A stretch of DNA of 64,000 nt, from positions 3,452,501 to 3,516,500 of the forward strand of contig NZ_CP088297.1 of assembly GCF_024666615.1 (NCBI RefSeq). The letters run 5' to 3'. Position 1 is the stretch's first letter. Every line of letters starts with the position of its first letter. The notes below the pieces were generated by a model. That model saw only the letters and a program-made list of their open reading frames with translations. It had not been told where the DNA came from and searched no databases. Shown here one piece after another: positions 1 through 8,912 of this stretch. The stretch comes from Aquabacterium sp. J223 (GTDB lineage: Bacteria; Pseudomonadota; Gammaproteobacteria; Burkholderiales; Burkholderiaceae_C). A program made the position numbers and the translations under genes.

Positions 1-768
1 GTGCTGCGCCATGACGAGCGCGTGCGGCCGCACGCACATCCTTGGGCGCAGGTGGCGTTCTCCTTCAACGGTGTCACGCGGCTGACCACGCCCCAGGGCA
101 GCTTCGTGGTCCCGCCGTCTCGGGCGCTGTGGATTCCCCCGGCCATCGAGCACGCCGTGACGGTGGTCGAGACCGCCACCGTGCACACCCTCTACCTGCA
201 CCAGCCGCCCGGCCAGTACGGACCCGACGCGTCGAACGAGGACGCGATCGGCGCCTGGCGCCAATGCCGGGTGCTCGCCGTGTCGGACCTGCTGCGGGCG
301 CTGGTCCAGGAGCTGGACCCCTCGGCGGACGGTGCCGCCCGCCCCGCCGTCGCTGGAGACCGCACGCGCGAAGGACTGCTCGTCTCGCTGCTGCTCGACG
401 AACTGCACCGCGCCGACCCGGTGCCGCTGGGGGTCGACCTGCCGCAGGACAAGCGGCTGCGCGCGCTGTGCGAAGCGATGCTCGACGACCCCACCCGCCA
501 CGCCAGCCTGCAGGGCTGGGCCCGGGACGCCGGCGCCAGCCCGCGCACCATCGCCCGCCTGTTCCAGCACGAACTCGGCACCAGCTTCGCCCAGTGGCGG
601 CAGCAGGCCCTGCTCTCCCGCGCGGTCGCGCTGGCGGCCCAGCGCAAGCCGATGGCGGAGATCGCGGCCGAGCTGGGCTATGCCAGCCCCAGCGCCTTCA
701 GCGCCATGGTGCGCCGTTGCGTGGGCCTGCCGCCGCGCCGCTTCCTCGCCCTGGCGGAGAAGCCGTGA
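1..768 (+). CDS. AraC-family transcriptional regulator, 5'-truncated by window edge
   Basis: The product is a DNA-binding regulator with an N-terminal cupin-like sensor part (about residues 5-75, with H-x-H near the start and a proline-rich [10 protein letters not shown] strand) and a C-terminal AraC helix-turn-helix pair (about 150-250). The second helix region reads [19 protein letters not shown], which is typical of AraC proteins. The frame is open from base 1 and begins at a GTG. Relatives usually carry about 20 more residues, so the true start probably lies left of the window. It ends 85 bases before nadA. The ligand cannot be read from sequence. Family assignment is firm; the target is unknown. 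Confidence 0.85.
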   Translation: MLRHDERVRPHAHPWAQVAFSFNGVTRLTTPQGSFVVPPSRALWIPPAIEHAVTVVETATVHTLYLHQPPGQYGPDASNEDAIGAWRQCRVLAVSDLLRALVQELDPSADGAARPAVAGDRTREGLLVSLLLDELHRADPVPLGVDLPQDKRLRALCEAMLDDPTRHASLQGWARDAGASPRTIARLFQHELGTSFAQWRQQALLSRAVALAAQRKPMAEIAAELGYASPSAFSAMVRRCVGLPPRRFLALAEKP

Positions 769-853
769 GCCGGCCAGCCCCGCGCACGCCGCGTACCATG
801 GCGGCCCTTTCGACAGGCGAGCTGCCAAGGGCCCCTGTCCTGCACTTCCCGTC

Positions 854-1972
854 ATGACCCCCCAGCCCATCCGCTTCGACTACACCCGCCAGGATGCCGC
901 CGGCGGCAGCTGCACCGTGCAGGCCTGGGCCAAGGTGCCGCCGCCGCTGTCGCGGAGCGAGCGCGACGACGCCAAGGCCCGCATCGCCCAGTTGCTCGAG
1001 CAGCAGGACGCGGTGCTGGTCGCGCACTACTACGTCGACGGCGACCTGCAGGACCTGGCGCTGGAGACCGGCGGTTGCGTCGCCGATTCGTTGGAGATGG
1101 CCCGCTTCGGCCGCGAGCACCCGGCCAGGACGCTGATCGTCGCCGGCGTGCGCTTCATGGGCGAGACGGCGAAGATCCTGTCGCCGGAGAAGCGGGTGCT
1201 GATGCCCGACCTGGACGCCACCTGCTCGCTCGACCTGGGCTGCCCGCCGGACGACTTCGCCGCCTTCTGCGACGCCCACCCCGACCGCGAGGTCGTGGTC
1301 TACGCCAACACCAGCGCCGCGGTGAAGGCAGGTGCCGACTGGATGGTGACCAGCTCCTGCGCGCTGGCCATCGTCGAGCACCTCAAGGCCCAGGGCCGCA
1401 AGATCCTGTGGGCGCCCGACCGCCACCTCGGCCGCTACATCCAGGAGCAGACCGGTGCCGACATGCTGCTGTGGAACGGCGCCTGCATCGTGCACGACGA
1501 GTTCAAGGGCCTGGAGCTGGAGCTGCTCAAGCGCGAGCACCCCGGCGCGCAGGTGCTCGTGCACCCCGAATCGCCGGAAAGCGTGGTGCGCATGGCCGAC
1601 GTGGTCGGCTCCACCTCGCAGCTGCTCAAGGCGGTGGTCGACGGGCCCGCCAGCGAGTACATCGTCGCCACCGACAACGGCATCCTGCACCGCATGCGCC
1701 AGCTGGCGCCGGGCAAGACGCTGATCGAGGCGCCCACCGCCGGCGCCGGCGCCACCTGCAAGAGCTGCGCGCACTGCCCGTGGATGGCGATGAACGCACT
1801 GCAGGGCGTGCTGGCCTGCCTGGAGCACGGCGCCGGCGAGGTGCAGGTCGACGAGCCGGTGCGCGTGAAGGCGCTGGGCTGCATCACCCGCATGCTCGAC
1901 TTCGTGCGCGCCAACCCCGCCGCGGTGGCGCAGCCGCGGCAGGGCTTCGTGCCGGCGCTCGGCGCCGCCTGA
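854..1972 (+). CDS. nadA: quinolinate synthase NadA (372 aa)
   Basis: Quinolinate synthase condenses iminoaspartate with dihydroxyacetone phosphate to quinolinate in de novo NAD synthesis, in the cytoplasm, using a [4Fe-4S] cluster. Cys124, Cys211 and Cys308 have the same spacing (87 and 97 residues) as the three cluster ligands of the E. coli enzyme. [21 protein letters not shown] and HPESPESVV are family-typical. I chose the ATG at 854 because it follows the upstream gene directly and gives the usual length for the short NadA form; the frame is open further upstream but that part overlaps the AraC gene. nadB and nadC are not adjacent here. Confidence 0.95.
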   Translation: MTPQPIRFDYTRQDAAGGSCTVQAWAKVPPPLSRSERDDAKARIAQLLEQQDAVLVAHYYVDGDLQDLALETGGCVADSLEMARFGREHPARTLIVAGVRFMGETAKILSPEKRVLMPDLDATCSLDLGCPPDDFAAFCDAHPDREVVVYANTSAAVKAGADWMVTSSCALAIVEHLKAQGRKILWAPDRHLGRYIQEQTGADMLLWNGACIVHDEFKGLELELLKREHPGAQVLVHPESPESVVRMADVVGSTSQLLKAVVDGPASEYIVATDNGILHRMRQLAPGKTLIEAPTAGAGATCKSCAHCPWMAMNALQGVLACLEHGAGEVQVDEPVRVKALGCITRMLDFVRANPAAVAQPRQGFVPALGAA

Positions 1973-1982
1973 GACGCTTTCA

Positions 1983-2005
1983 ACGGCGACGGCGGGTGTC
2001 GCCGT
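1983..2005. other. hairpin after nadA
   Basis: ACGGCGAC and GTCGCCGT form a perfect 8-bp stem around a 7-base loop, 10 bases after the nadA stop. There is no T-run after it, so it may be a rho-independent-like or RNA-stabilising hairpin. The terminator role is a guess. Confidence 0.3.
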
Positions 2006-2073
2006 CAAGTTCGGCGCGGCGAGGCCGAAGACCGGCGATGGGGGCATGAAGCCCACCGCCCGACCTCCCGCCC

Positions 2074-2364
2074 ATGACCGACGACACCGAATTCGAGTCC
2101 ATCCGCAACCACCACGAGCAGCCGGTGCTGTCGGCCGTGGCCGAGATGGCCAGCGACTACCCGCTGCTGGGCGGGCCGCTGCTCGCCGACGTGGCCTGCG
2201 TGGCGCTGAACCGGCTGCCGCCACGCTACATCCGCCACCCGGTGGACCTGGCCTTCTACCTCACCGAGCGCGAGCGCGAGGACACCCAGCGCCACGTGCG
2301 CGAAGCGGTCGAGTTCGCCTTCCAGTTCGTCCAGGCCCGCGTGGCCATGCGCGCCCGCGGCTGA
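2074..2364 (+). CDS. ComFB-like small protein (96 aa)
   Basis: This small soluble protein resembles the late-competence ComFB family: LNRLPPRYIRHPVDLAFYLT near residues 49-68 is the hallmark, followed by a helical C-terminus. ComFB proteins in some bacteria bind cyclic dinucleotides; whether this one does is unknown. It lies 101 bases after nadA on the same strand and converges with the dehydratase gene on the other strand, 34 bases away. There is no signal peptide or membrane segment. Confidence 0.75.
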   Translation: MTDDTEFESIRNHHEQPVLSAVAEMASDYPLLGGPLLADVACVALNRLPPRYIRHPVDLAFYLTEREREDTQRHVREAVEFAFQFVQARVAMRARG

Positions 2365-2398
2365 CGGCGGCCCCCGGGCGCGCCCAGCGCGCCTGTCC

Positions 2399-3397
2399 TC
2401 AGCCCGGCGCCGCGACCAGCGCGGCAAAGCGCGCCAGGTCGATGTTGCCGCCGCTCAGCACGATGCCCACCCGCGCGCCGCGCAGGTCGGGCAGCGCCTC
2501 GCGTGCACCTTCCAGCACCGCCGCGGCGGCCAGGCAGCCGGTGGGCTCGACCAGCACCTTCAGCCGCTCGGCGAGGAAGGCCATGGTGCGCACCAGCACC
2601 GCGTCGTCGACCGTCACCACGCCGTCCACCGCCTCGCGCATGACGGCGAAGGTGTGGCGGCCCGGCGCCTGCGTCTGCGCGCCGTCGGCCAGGGTGCGCG
2701 GCACCTCGGGCAGGCGGACGATCTCGCCGCGCGCCAGGCTCTGCTGCACGTCGTTGCCGGCCGCCGGCTCCACGCCCCAGACACGGCAGCCCGGCGCCAG
2801 CGCCTTGGCCGCGGTGGCGCAGCCGGAGATCAGCCCGCCGCCGCCGACGCAGACGAACAGGTGGTCCTGCGGCCCCGCGTCCTCGAGCAGTTCCAGCGCC
2901 GCCGTGCCCTGCCCCGCCATCACCAGCGGGTGGTCGAACGGCGGCACCAGCGTCAGCCCGCGCTCGGCGGCGACGCGCCGGGCCAGCGCCTCGCGGTCCT
3001 CCCGGTAGCGGTCGAAGAGGATGACCTCGCTGCGCGCGTCGCCGGCCTGGTAGCCGCTGGTGGCGGCGATCTTGGCGGCCGGGGCGTCGGCCGGCATCAG
3101 GATCACCGACGGCATGCCGAGCAGCCGCGCCGCCAGCGCCACCGCCTGCGCATGGTTGCCGGAGGAGAAGGCCAGCACGCCGGCCCGGCGCTCGGCCTCG
3201 CCCAGCGAGGCCAGCGCGTTGTAGGCGCCGCGGAACTTGAAGGCGCCCATGCGCTGCAGGTTCTCGGCCTTGAAGAACAGGCGGGCGCCGGTGCGCGCGT
3301 CGGCGGTGCGGGAGGTCAGCACCGGCGTCCGGTGCGCGACGCCGGCCAGCCGCTGGGCGGCGGCCTGCACGTCGGCGAAGGTGATGGGCAGGGTCAT
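2399..3397 (-). CDS. PLP-dependent threonine/serine dehydratase family protein (332 aa)
   Basis: A fold-type II PLP enzyme that removes ammonia from a hydroxy amino acid (threonine, serine or threo-hydroxyaspartate). Lys54 in MGAFKFRGAYN is the Schiff-base lysine. SSGNHAQAVA (78-87) is the substrate loop and GGGG at 185-188 binds the PLP phosphate. At 332 residues it lacks the C-terminal ACT regulatory domain of biosynthetic IlvA, so it belongs to the short catabolic/serine-racemase-like group. It lies 13 bases downstream of a 2OG-Fe(II) dioxygenase on the same strand, which suggests joint handling of a hydroxylated amino acid. Exact substrate is not determined. Confidence 0.85.
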   Translation of the reverse strand: MTLPITFADVQAAAQRLAGVAHRTPVLTSRTADARTGARLFFKAENLQRMGAFKFRGAYNALASLGEAERRAGVLAFSSGNHAQAVALAARLLGMPSVILMPADAPAAKIAATSGYQAGDARSEVILFDRYREDREALARRVAAERGLTLVPPFDHPLVMAGQGTAALELLEDAGPQDHLFVCVGGGGLISGCATAAKALAPGCRVWGVEPAAGNDVQQSLARGEIVRLPEVPRTLADGAQTQAPGRHTFAVMREAVDGVVTVDDAVLVRTMAFLAERLKVLVEPTGCLAAAAVLEGAREALPDLRGARVGIVLSGGNIDLARFAALVAAPG

Positions 3398-3410
3398 GGG
3401 CGCGCGGAGG

Positions 3411-4151
3411 TCAGTCGCCCTGGAAGCTGCCGGCGCGGTAGGTCAGCACCAGCGTGTCGCGGTGGCCGGGCCGCGCCGGGTCCAGCGGCTGGATGGGCGT
3501 GGTCTCGTGGATGACCCGCGCGTCGTCGAGCAGCAGCACGCTCCACGGCTCGGTCAGCGTGAAGCGCAGTCCCTGCGGACCGGCGGCCTCGAAGACGCGC
3601 GTCTCGCCGCCCTTGACGCCGTCGCGCGCCACCAGCACCACCGCCACCAGGTCGACGCCGTCGCGGTGCGCGCCCTCGGGCGTCGGCCGGCCGATGCCGT
3701 CGGTGGTGTCGATGCGGAAGGGATGGGCCTCCACGCACCAGGCCTGCCGGCCGCGCAGCGCGTCGGCGCGGCCCGCCAGCGCGTTCAGCAGCGCGGACCA
3801 GGCGGGCGCCTCGGCCAGCGCCGGTTCCAGCGGCTCGAACCAGCGCTGCAGCCCGCCGTGCAGCGCGTTGTATTCCACCGGCTGCCAGTGCGCGCGGTGC
3901 GGCACCGGCATCACGGTGCCGGCCTCGGCGATGAAGCAGCCGTGGCGGCGACGCCGGTAGCGGCCGCCGTCGCGCAGGTGGGCGTCGGCGGGCAGCCGGT
4001 CCCAGGCCGGCGCCAGGGCATGCAGCGCCGCCACGTCGAGCCGGGCGAGCGCGCACAGGCCCGCGGCGTCGAGCACCGCGTAGCCGGCGTCGTGCAGGCG
4101 GGCGTCGACCTCGGCGGCCGGGGTGATCGGAGGGGTGAGCGTGGCGGACAT
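3411..4151 (-). CDS. 2OG-Fe(II) dioxygenase, amino-acid hydroxylase type (246 aa)
   Basis: A cytoplasmic non-haem iron dioxygenase of the compact 2OG-Fe_dioxy family, whose studied members hydroxylate free amino acids such as isoleucine. The iron ligands are visible as His162-x-Asp164 (AHRDGVD) and His215 (ARVIHETTP). Arg231 in the GHRDTLVLTY segment fits the 2-oxoglutarate anchor. There is no signal peptide. It is the upstream member of a two-gene unit with the PLP dehydratase. The pairing suggests hydroxylation followed by deamination, but this is inference from context. The substrate is unknown. Confidence 0.8.
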   Translation of the reverse strand: MSATLTPPITPAAEVDARLHDAGYAVLDAAGLCALARLDVAALHALAPAWDRLPADAHLRDGGRYRRRRHGCFIAEAGTVMPVPHRAHWQPVEYNALHGGLQRWFEPLEPALAEAPAWSALLNALAGRADALRGRQAWCVEAHPFRIDTTDGIGRPTPEGAHRDGVDLVAVVLVARDGVKGGETRVFEAAGPQGLRFTLTEPWSVLLLDDARVIHETTPIQPLDPARPGHRDTLVLTYRAGSFQGD

Positions 4152-4209
4152 GGGGCGGCGAGGGTAGCAGCGGCGCAGCAGCGGACGTCGCCCGGCCGCG
4201 CGGGGTTCT

Positions 4210-5088
4210 TCAGTCGAAGCGGCCCTCGCGCAGCCACTTCGTCGCCACCCACTTCTCGCCCTCGACCACCGGGGCGCCGCCGTGCAGCGTGCGGGTGGCC
4301 GGGTGCGGCCGGTCGTAGCTGAAGAAGACGGCGTTGCCCCGCACCGGGGCCACCGCCAGGCCGGCCTCGGGGAAGGTGGTGGCGCCGCCCTTGGCCGGCG
4401 TGTTGAGGTAGACCACCACCGTGCCCAGCCGCTGACCGCCCCGCTTGAGGATGGTCGGGGTGCCGGCGTGCGCGGGGTCGAAGTAGTCGTGGTGCGGGCG
4501 GTACTCGGCGCCCGGCCCGTAGCGCAGGATCTGCAGGCCCTCGCCGCGCTCCACCGGCCAGCGCAGCAGCGTGGCGATGCGCTGCTCCAGCCGCGCGCAT
4601 ACGGGGTGCTCGCCGCGCTGGAAGAACATGCCCTGGCTGGTGCGCGAGGCGTTGACCTCGCTGCCGCCGGTGTCGGTGTCCACCGTCTCCGACCGCGACA
4701 GCCGCGGCTCGGCCAGCGCGATCAGCTCGTCGCACTCGGCATCGCTGAGCAGGCCGCCGAAGACGATCACCCGCGGCGACGCCAGCGTCATGACGACGCT
4801 CACCTCGCGGTCGCCGGCCCACAGCGTGGCGGGCGACTGCGACAGGTCGGGCTCGGGCACCGACGCCGCCGGGCGCAGCGGCGGCTGGGCCACCTCTCGG
4901 CCCGCACCGCGCGCGGCCAGGTGCTCGCGCAGCGTGCCCTCCATCGCCTCCAGCGCGACCTCCTCGTCCCAGCCGCTGTCGTGCATGGCCTTGAGCACGG
5001 CCTGCGGGTCGCAGCCGGCCTCGGCCTGCGCGACGATCCAGGCCCGCAGCTCCGGCGTGATGCTCTGTTGGCTCTGCTGCACGTTCAC
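4210..5088 (-). CDS. prolyl-4-hydroxylase-like 2OG-Fe(II) oxygenase with N-terminal helical domain (292 aa)
   Basis: The C-terminal 190 residues are a prolyl-4-hydroxylase alpha-subunit-like catalytic domain: His199-x-Asp201 (PHHDYF), distal His269 (RTLHG) and Lys279, ten residues later, which binds 2-oxoglutarate. SRTSQGMFF and GGATTFPEAG are also P4H hallmarks. Residues 10-55 form a small UBA-like helical motif (pattern QAVLKAMHDSGWDEEVALEAM). UBA-like modules usually bind peptides, so here it may select a protein substrate. No export signal. It sits between the amino-acid dioxygenase and yaaA with gaps of 58 and 39 bases. The target protein is unknown. Confidence 0.85.
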   Translation of the reverse strand: MNVQQSQQSITPELRAWIVAQAEAGCDPQAVLKAMHDSGWDEEVALEAMEGTLREHLAARGAGREVAQPPLRPAASVPEPDLSQSPATLWAGDREVSVVMTLASPRVIVFGGLLSDAECDELIALAEPRLSRSETVDTDTGGSEVNASRTSQGMFFQRGEHPVCARLEQRIATLLRWPVERGEGLQILRYGPGAEYRPHHDYFDPAHAGTPTILKRGGQRLGTVVVYLNTPAKGGATTFPEAGLAVAPVRGNAVFFSYDRPHPATRTLHGGAPVVEGEKWVATKWLREGRFD

Positions 5089-5127
5089 GACGGCTCCCGT
5101 GTCGTTCGGACGGTGGCTGACCGCGGG

Positions 5128-5913
5128 TCAGCCGGCCAGGCGGCGGCGGAACACCAGCCGCTGCGCGGTCGAGGCCTCCGGCGCATGGGCATAGCCCTCG
5201 CGGTCGAAGCCGGTCAGGGCCTGCGGCGTCATCACCCGGTGGTCGATGACCCAGCGCGCCATCAGGCCGCGCGCCTTCTTGGCGAAGAAGGAAATGAGCT
5301 TGTAGCGGCCGTCCTTCCAGTCCTCGAACACGCACTCGACCACCCGGGCCTTGAGCACCGGCCGGTCCACCGCCTTGAAGTACTCCTGGCTGGCCAGGTT
5401 GACGATCACCGGCGAGGCGTCGGCCTTCAGCTCCTTGTTCAGGTGCTCGGCCAGCGTGTCGCCCCAGAAGGCGTAGAGGTCGCGGCCCGACGGGTTGGCC
5501 AGCCGGGTGCCCATCTCCAGCCGGTAGGGCTGCAGCCAGTCCAGCGGCTTGAGCACGCCGTACAGGCCGCTCAGGATGCGCAGGTGGCGCTCCGCCCAGT
5601 CGATGTCGGCCTCCGACATCGTGCCGGCCTGCAACCCGTCGTAGACGTCGCCGGCGAAGGCCAGCAGCGCCGGCTTGCTGTTGTGCGGCCCGAAGCGCGA
5701 CGACCAGGCCTTGAAGCGTTGCGCATTGAGGTCGGCCAGCGCCGGCGAGATGCCCATCAGCTCGCCGATGCCCGAGGCCGGCAGGTCGCGCAGCAGGCCG
5801 ACCAGCGCCTGCGAGCGCGCCACGAAGGCGGGCTTGCGGGCGCGGGCGAGCAGCGCCTCGGCCACCGGCGTCTCGAAGTCCAGGGTCTTGGCGGGCGAGA
5901 GCAGCAGCAGCAT
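5128..5913 (-). CDS. yaaA: YaaA-family peroxide stress protein (261 aa)
   Basis: UPF0246/YaaA family. In E. coli YaaA lowers free intracellular iron during hydrogen peroxide stress and thus limits DNA damage. Typical family segments are the N-terminal MLLLLSPAKTLDFE, the central YGVLKPLDWLQPYRLEM and the C-terminal FFAKKARGLMARWVI. I chose the ATG at 5913 because the family starts with M-x-x-x-LSPAKTL. The frame stays open 192 bases further upstream without family similarity. Its neighbours are an oxygenase gene and, divergently, an outer-membrane-type protein. Confidence 0.9.
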   Translation of the reverse strand: MLLLLSPAKTLDFETPVAEALLARARKPAFVARSQALVGLLRDLPASGIGELMGISPALADLNAQRFKAWSSRFGPHNSKPALLAFAGDVYDGLQAGTMSEADIDWAERHLRILSGLYGVLKPLDWLQPYRLEMGTRLANPSGRDLYAFWGDTLAEHLNKELKADASPVIVNLASQEYFKAVDRPVLKARVVECVFEDWKDGRYKLISFFAKKARGLMARWVIDHRVMTPQALTGFDREGYAHAPEASTAQRLVFRRRLAG

Positions 5914-5971
5914 GCCGATGATTATCGCGGCGGGTGCGGGCCGAGCGCCGGGCCGCTCCCAAGCCGGCCCG

Positions 5972-5990
5972 CGATCCCCTCGGGGGATCG
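5972..5990. other. palindrome in the yaaA / exported-protein intergenic region
   Basis: CGATCCCC and GGGGATCG form a perfect 8-bp stem around a 3-base loop in the 157-base divergent intergenic region. It resembles the G/C-rich palindromes at 13989-14105. It could be an operator, an mRNA leader hairpin or a repeat remnant; nothing separates these. Confidence 0.35.
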
Positions 5991-6070
5991 GCCGACGTAC
6001 CCGTCGGACGAGGGGCCGACACCAGCCTCCGTAAGATGCGCGGCCTTTGCCAGCCCGCACCATCGTCCTC

Positions 6071-7552
6071 ATGCCGCCTCGGCCCCTGCGCTCGCTCCTC
6101 CTCATCGCTGCCCTGGCAGGCGGCGCCGCGACGGCACAGGACCTGCCGTCGTCGCGTGAATCGAGCGCCCGGCTGCAGTCGCTGCCGGCGTCGATGCAGC
6201 TCGGCTACGAGCGGGTGAAGCTGCCCGGCGGCGAGGTGATGGGCCTGGCCCACGGCGCGTACCTGGTCGAGCTGCGGCCCGGCTGGTGGGCGGGTCCGAT
6301 CGCCTTCGGCGCGGCCACCGGCCAGCGCGGCGGCCTCTTCACCTGGGGCGCCGAGTTGCAGCGGCGCTGGGTGCTGGGGCCGAGACTCGGCATCGTGACC
6401 GGCGCCTCGGCCACCGGCGGCGGCGGTGCGAACGCGCCGGTGGGCGGCGGGCTGATGCTGAGGCCGCACGTCGACCTGCTGTGGGACCGCGACGGCTGGC
6501 AGAGCGGCTTCAGCCTGTCGCAGGTGCGCTTTCCCACCGGTCGCATCGCCAGCACGCAGTTCGGCATCGTGCTCATGCGCTCCGACCGGTTCGTGCACAC
6601 CGCCCCCGGCGTCGCCGGGCGGCGCAACACCAGCAGCGTGCGCGGGGGCGTGGGCTTCGACCGCATGGAGCCCATCGTCGGCCGCTACACCGGCACCACC
6701 GGCGGCTCGCCGCTGTCCTACGTCGGCATTCGGCTGGAGCGCGACCTGGAGGCCGGTTTCGCCGCCGGCATGGAGGCCGCCGGCGCCGCGCAGGGCAGCG
6801 CCGACGGTTATGCGGAGGTGTTCGGCTCGCTGTCGGGCCGCTGGCCGGTGCTGGGCCAGGGCCTGCTGCTCGGCGGCCGGGCGGCGCTGGGCCTGGGCGG
6901 TGGCGGGGCGGTGCCCACCGGCGGCGGCCAGCTGCTGCGCGCCGGCGTGGTCGCCACCTGGCTGATGCGGCCGCAGCTGGCGCTCAACGTCGAGCTCGGC
7001 CGTGTCATCGGCCTCAACGGCGAGCTGTCGGCGCGGCATGTGCAGGCGTCGCTGTCGCTGCCGCTCGGCGGGCTGGAGACGGGACGCCTGCCCGACCAGC
7101 CGGCGGCGCTCAACGACATGGAGTGGAGCCTCGCCCTGCAGGACTGGCGCGATGTCGAGCGCCGCGCGGGCGGCGAGCGCTCCATGCAGCTCATCGGCCT
7201 GAAGTTCCGCAGCGCGCTGGACGAGCGCTGGTACCTGACCGGCCATGCGGTGTCGGCCGCATGGGGCGGGGCCGGCGCCTTCTCGACCGGCCTGGTCGGG
7301 CTGGGCTGGAACACGCGGCTCGGGCCCGACAGCGGCTGGCGCATCGGCCTGGAGGCGCTGGCCGGCGCCGCCGGCGGCGGCGGCGTGTCCAACCAGGGCG
7401 GCGCGGTCTACCAACCGCTGGTCTGGGTGGGCCGCGACCTCGGCCGCCATGCGCGGCTGCAGGTGGGCGGCGGTCGCATCCGTTCGCTGCGCGGCGCGCT
7501 GGACAGCCCGGTGCTGGACGTCACGCTGTCGATCGCCTTCGGCACACCGTAG
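6071..7552 (+). CDS. exported beta-barrel-like protein of unknown function (493 aa)
   Basis: I do not recognise the family. A signal peptide is clear: the N-terminus MPPRPLRSLLLIAALAGGAA is followed by an A-x-A type cleavage region at TAQ. The mature part alternates glycine-rich amphipathic strands with aromatic residues and ends in strands LDVTLSIAFGTP, consistent with an outer-membrane barrel, although the last residue is proline rather than the usual phenylalanine. ATG at 6071 is chosen so that the hydrophobic core starts promptly; an in-frame ATG lies 24 bases upstream. It converges with waaA 22 bases away. Barrel fold is inferred from pattern, not from homology. Confidence 0.6.
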   Translation: MPPRPLRSLLLIAALAGGAATAQDLPSSRESSARLQSLPASMQLGYERVKLPGGEVMGLAHGAYLVELRPGWWAGPIAFGAATGQRGGLFTWGAELQRRWVLGPRLGIVTGASATGGGGANAPVGGGLMLRPHVDLLWDRDGWQSGFSLSQVRFPTGRIASTQFGIVLMRSDRFVHTAPGVAGRRNTSSVRGGVGFDRMEPIVGRYTGTTGGSPLSYVGIRLERDLEAGFAAGMEAAGAAQGSADGYAEVFGSLSGRWPVLGQGLLLGGRAALGLGGGGAVPTGGGQLLRAGVVATWLMRPQLALNVELGRVIGLNGELSARHVQASLSLPLGGLETGRLPDQPAALNDMEWSLALQDWRDVERRAGGERSMQLIGLKFRSALDERWYLTGHAVSAAWGGAGAFSTGLVGLGWNTRLGPDSGWRIGLEALAGAAGGGGVSNQGGAVYQPLVWVGRDLGRHARLQVGGGRIRSLRGALDSPVLDVTLSIAFGTP

Positions 7553-7574
7553 CGCCGCCGCCCGGCCGGGACGC

Positions 7575-8876
7575 TCAGCCGCGGTCGAGGAACGGGAGCA
7601 GCCGCTGCGCCGTGCGCTCGGTGGCGCCGCGGTGGGCGCGGGCGAAGGCAAGCGCCTGCTCGACGCGGCGGGCACGGCCGGGTGCCTGCACCAGCGCCAC
7701 CGCGCGCTGCACCGCTTGCGCCATGTCGGGCACGCGTTCGGCCGCGCCCGCCTGCAGCGCCAGTTCGGCCGCCTCGGCGAAGTTGAAGGTGTGCGGCCCC
7801 ATCAGCACCGGGCAGCCGCAGGCCGCGGCCTCGATCAGGTTCTGCCCGCCCAGCGGGGCGAAGCTGCCGCCGAGCAGCGCCACGTCGGCCAGCGCGTAGT
7901 ACAGCGGCATCTCGCCCAGCGAGTCGCCCAGCCAGGCGTCGGCCTCGCGGCTGCCGGCGGCGGGCATGTCGGTCCAGCGGCTGCGGCGCATCAGCCGCAG
8001 GCCGGCGGCGACGATGCGCTCGGCCACCTCGTCGAAGCGCTGCGGATGGCGCGGCACCACCAGCAGCAGCGGTCGGGGTTCGGGCAGCGCCGCCCAGGCG
8101 GCCAGCAAAGGCGCGTCCTCGCCCTCGCGCAGGCTGGCCGCCAGCACCACCGGCCGGCCGAGCCAGCGGCGCCAGGCCTGCCCGCGCTCGACCAGCACCG
8201 GCGACGGCGTGAGGTCGAACTTCAGGTTGCCGCAGACCTCCACCGGCCCGCTGCCGAAGGCGCGCAGCCGCTCGGCGTCGTCCTGGGTCTGCGCCAGCAC
8301 CCGGGTCAGCGAGGCGGCGGCCGGCTGCAGCAGCGCGGCCAGGCGTCGGCCGCGGGCCAGGCTGCGCTCGGACAGCCGGGCGTTGGCCAGCACCACCGGC
8401 ACCTGGGCCGCCACCGCGGCACGTTGCAGGTGGGGCCAGAGCTCGGTCTCCATCAGCACGCCGAGCACCGGCCGGAAGCGGGCCATGAAGCGTCGCGTGG
8501 CGCCCGGCGTGTCGAATGGCAGCCAGCATTGCAGGTCGCCGGGCTTGAGCAGCGCGGCGCCGGCCTCGCGGCCGGTGGCGGTGCCGTGGGTCAGCAGCAG
8601 GTGCAGGCCCGGACGCTGGGCGCGCAGCGCGTCGACCAGCGGCGCGGCGGCGCGGGTCTCGCCCAGCGACACCGCGTGCAGCCACAGCGCGCCGGGCCGC
8701 GGCGTCGGGCCGCTGTACCAGCCGAGCCGTTCGGCCACCGCATGGCGATAGCCCGGTTCGCGCCGCCCGCGCCACCACAGCCGCGCCAGCAGCAGCGGCA
8801 GCAGCAGCCGCAGGGCCAGCGCGTAGACCGCCCGGGCCAGCGCCTGGCGCGGCGAGAGGGCGACCCGGCCGGCCAC
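7575..8876 (-). CDS. waaA: 3-deoxy-D-manno-octulosonic acid transferase WaaA (433 aa)
   Basis: WaaA (KdtA) adds Kdo residues to lipid IVA on the inner face of the cytoplasmic membrane, an essential step in lipopolysaccharide core synthesis. The N-terminal membrane helix LALRLLLPLLLARLWWRGR is followed by GALWLHAVSLGETRAA, which contains the catalytic Glu of the family. The second Rossmann half contains FAPLGGQNLIEAAACGCPV, the sugar-nucleotide-binding stretch. Length matches the family (about 420-430). The phosphomannomutase gene lies 36 bases upstream on the same strand, so both are probably cotranscribed for envelope sugar synthesis. Confidence 0.93.
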   Translation of the reverse strand: MAGRVALSPRQALARAVYALALRLLLPLLLARLWWRGRREPGYRHAVAERLGWYSGPTPRPGALWLHAVSLGETRAAAPLVDALRAQRPGLHLLLTHGTATGREAGAALLKPGDLQCWLPFDTPGATRRFMARFRPVLGVLMETELWPHLQRAAVAAQVPVVLANARLSERSLARGRRLAALLQPAAASLTRVLAQTQDDAERLRAFGSGPVEVCGNLKFDLTPSPVLVERGQAWRRWLGRPVVLAASLREGEDAPLLAAWAALPEPRPLLLVVPRHPQRFDEVAERIVAAGLRLMRRSRWTDMPAAGSREADAWLGDSLGEMPLYYALADVALLGGSFAPLGGQNLIEAAACGCPVLMGPHTFNFAEAAELALQAGAAERVPDMAQAVQRAVALVQAPGRARRVEQALAFARAHRGATERTAQRLLPFLDRG

Positions 8877-8912
8877 CGCGTGGTCTTCAGTCCCGCGTCA
8901 GGGGGCGAGGTG

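Noticed and set aside
3911-7675. Long minus-strand open frame of over 1,200 codons across several genes
   Set aside because: It overlaps well-supported genes in other frames; it is a high-GC shadow with Arg/Ala/Pro-rich nonsense sequence.
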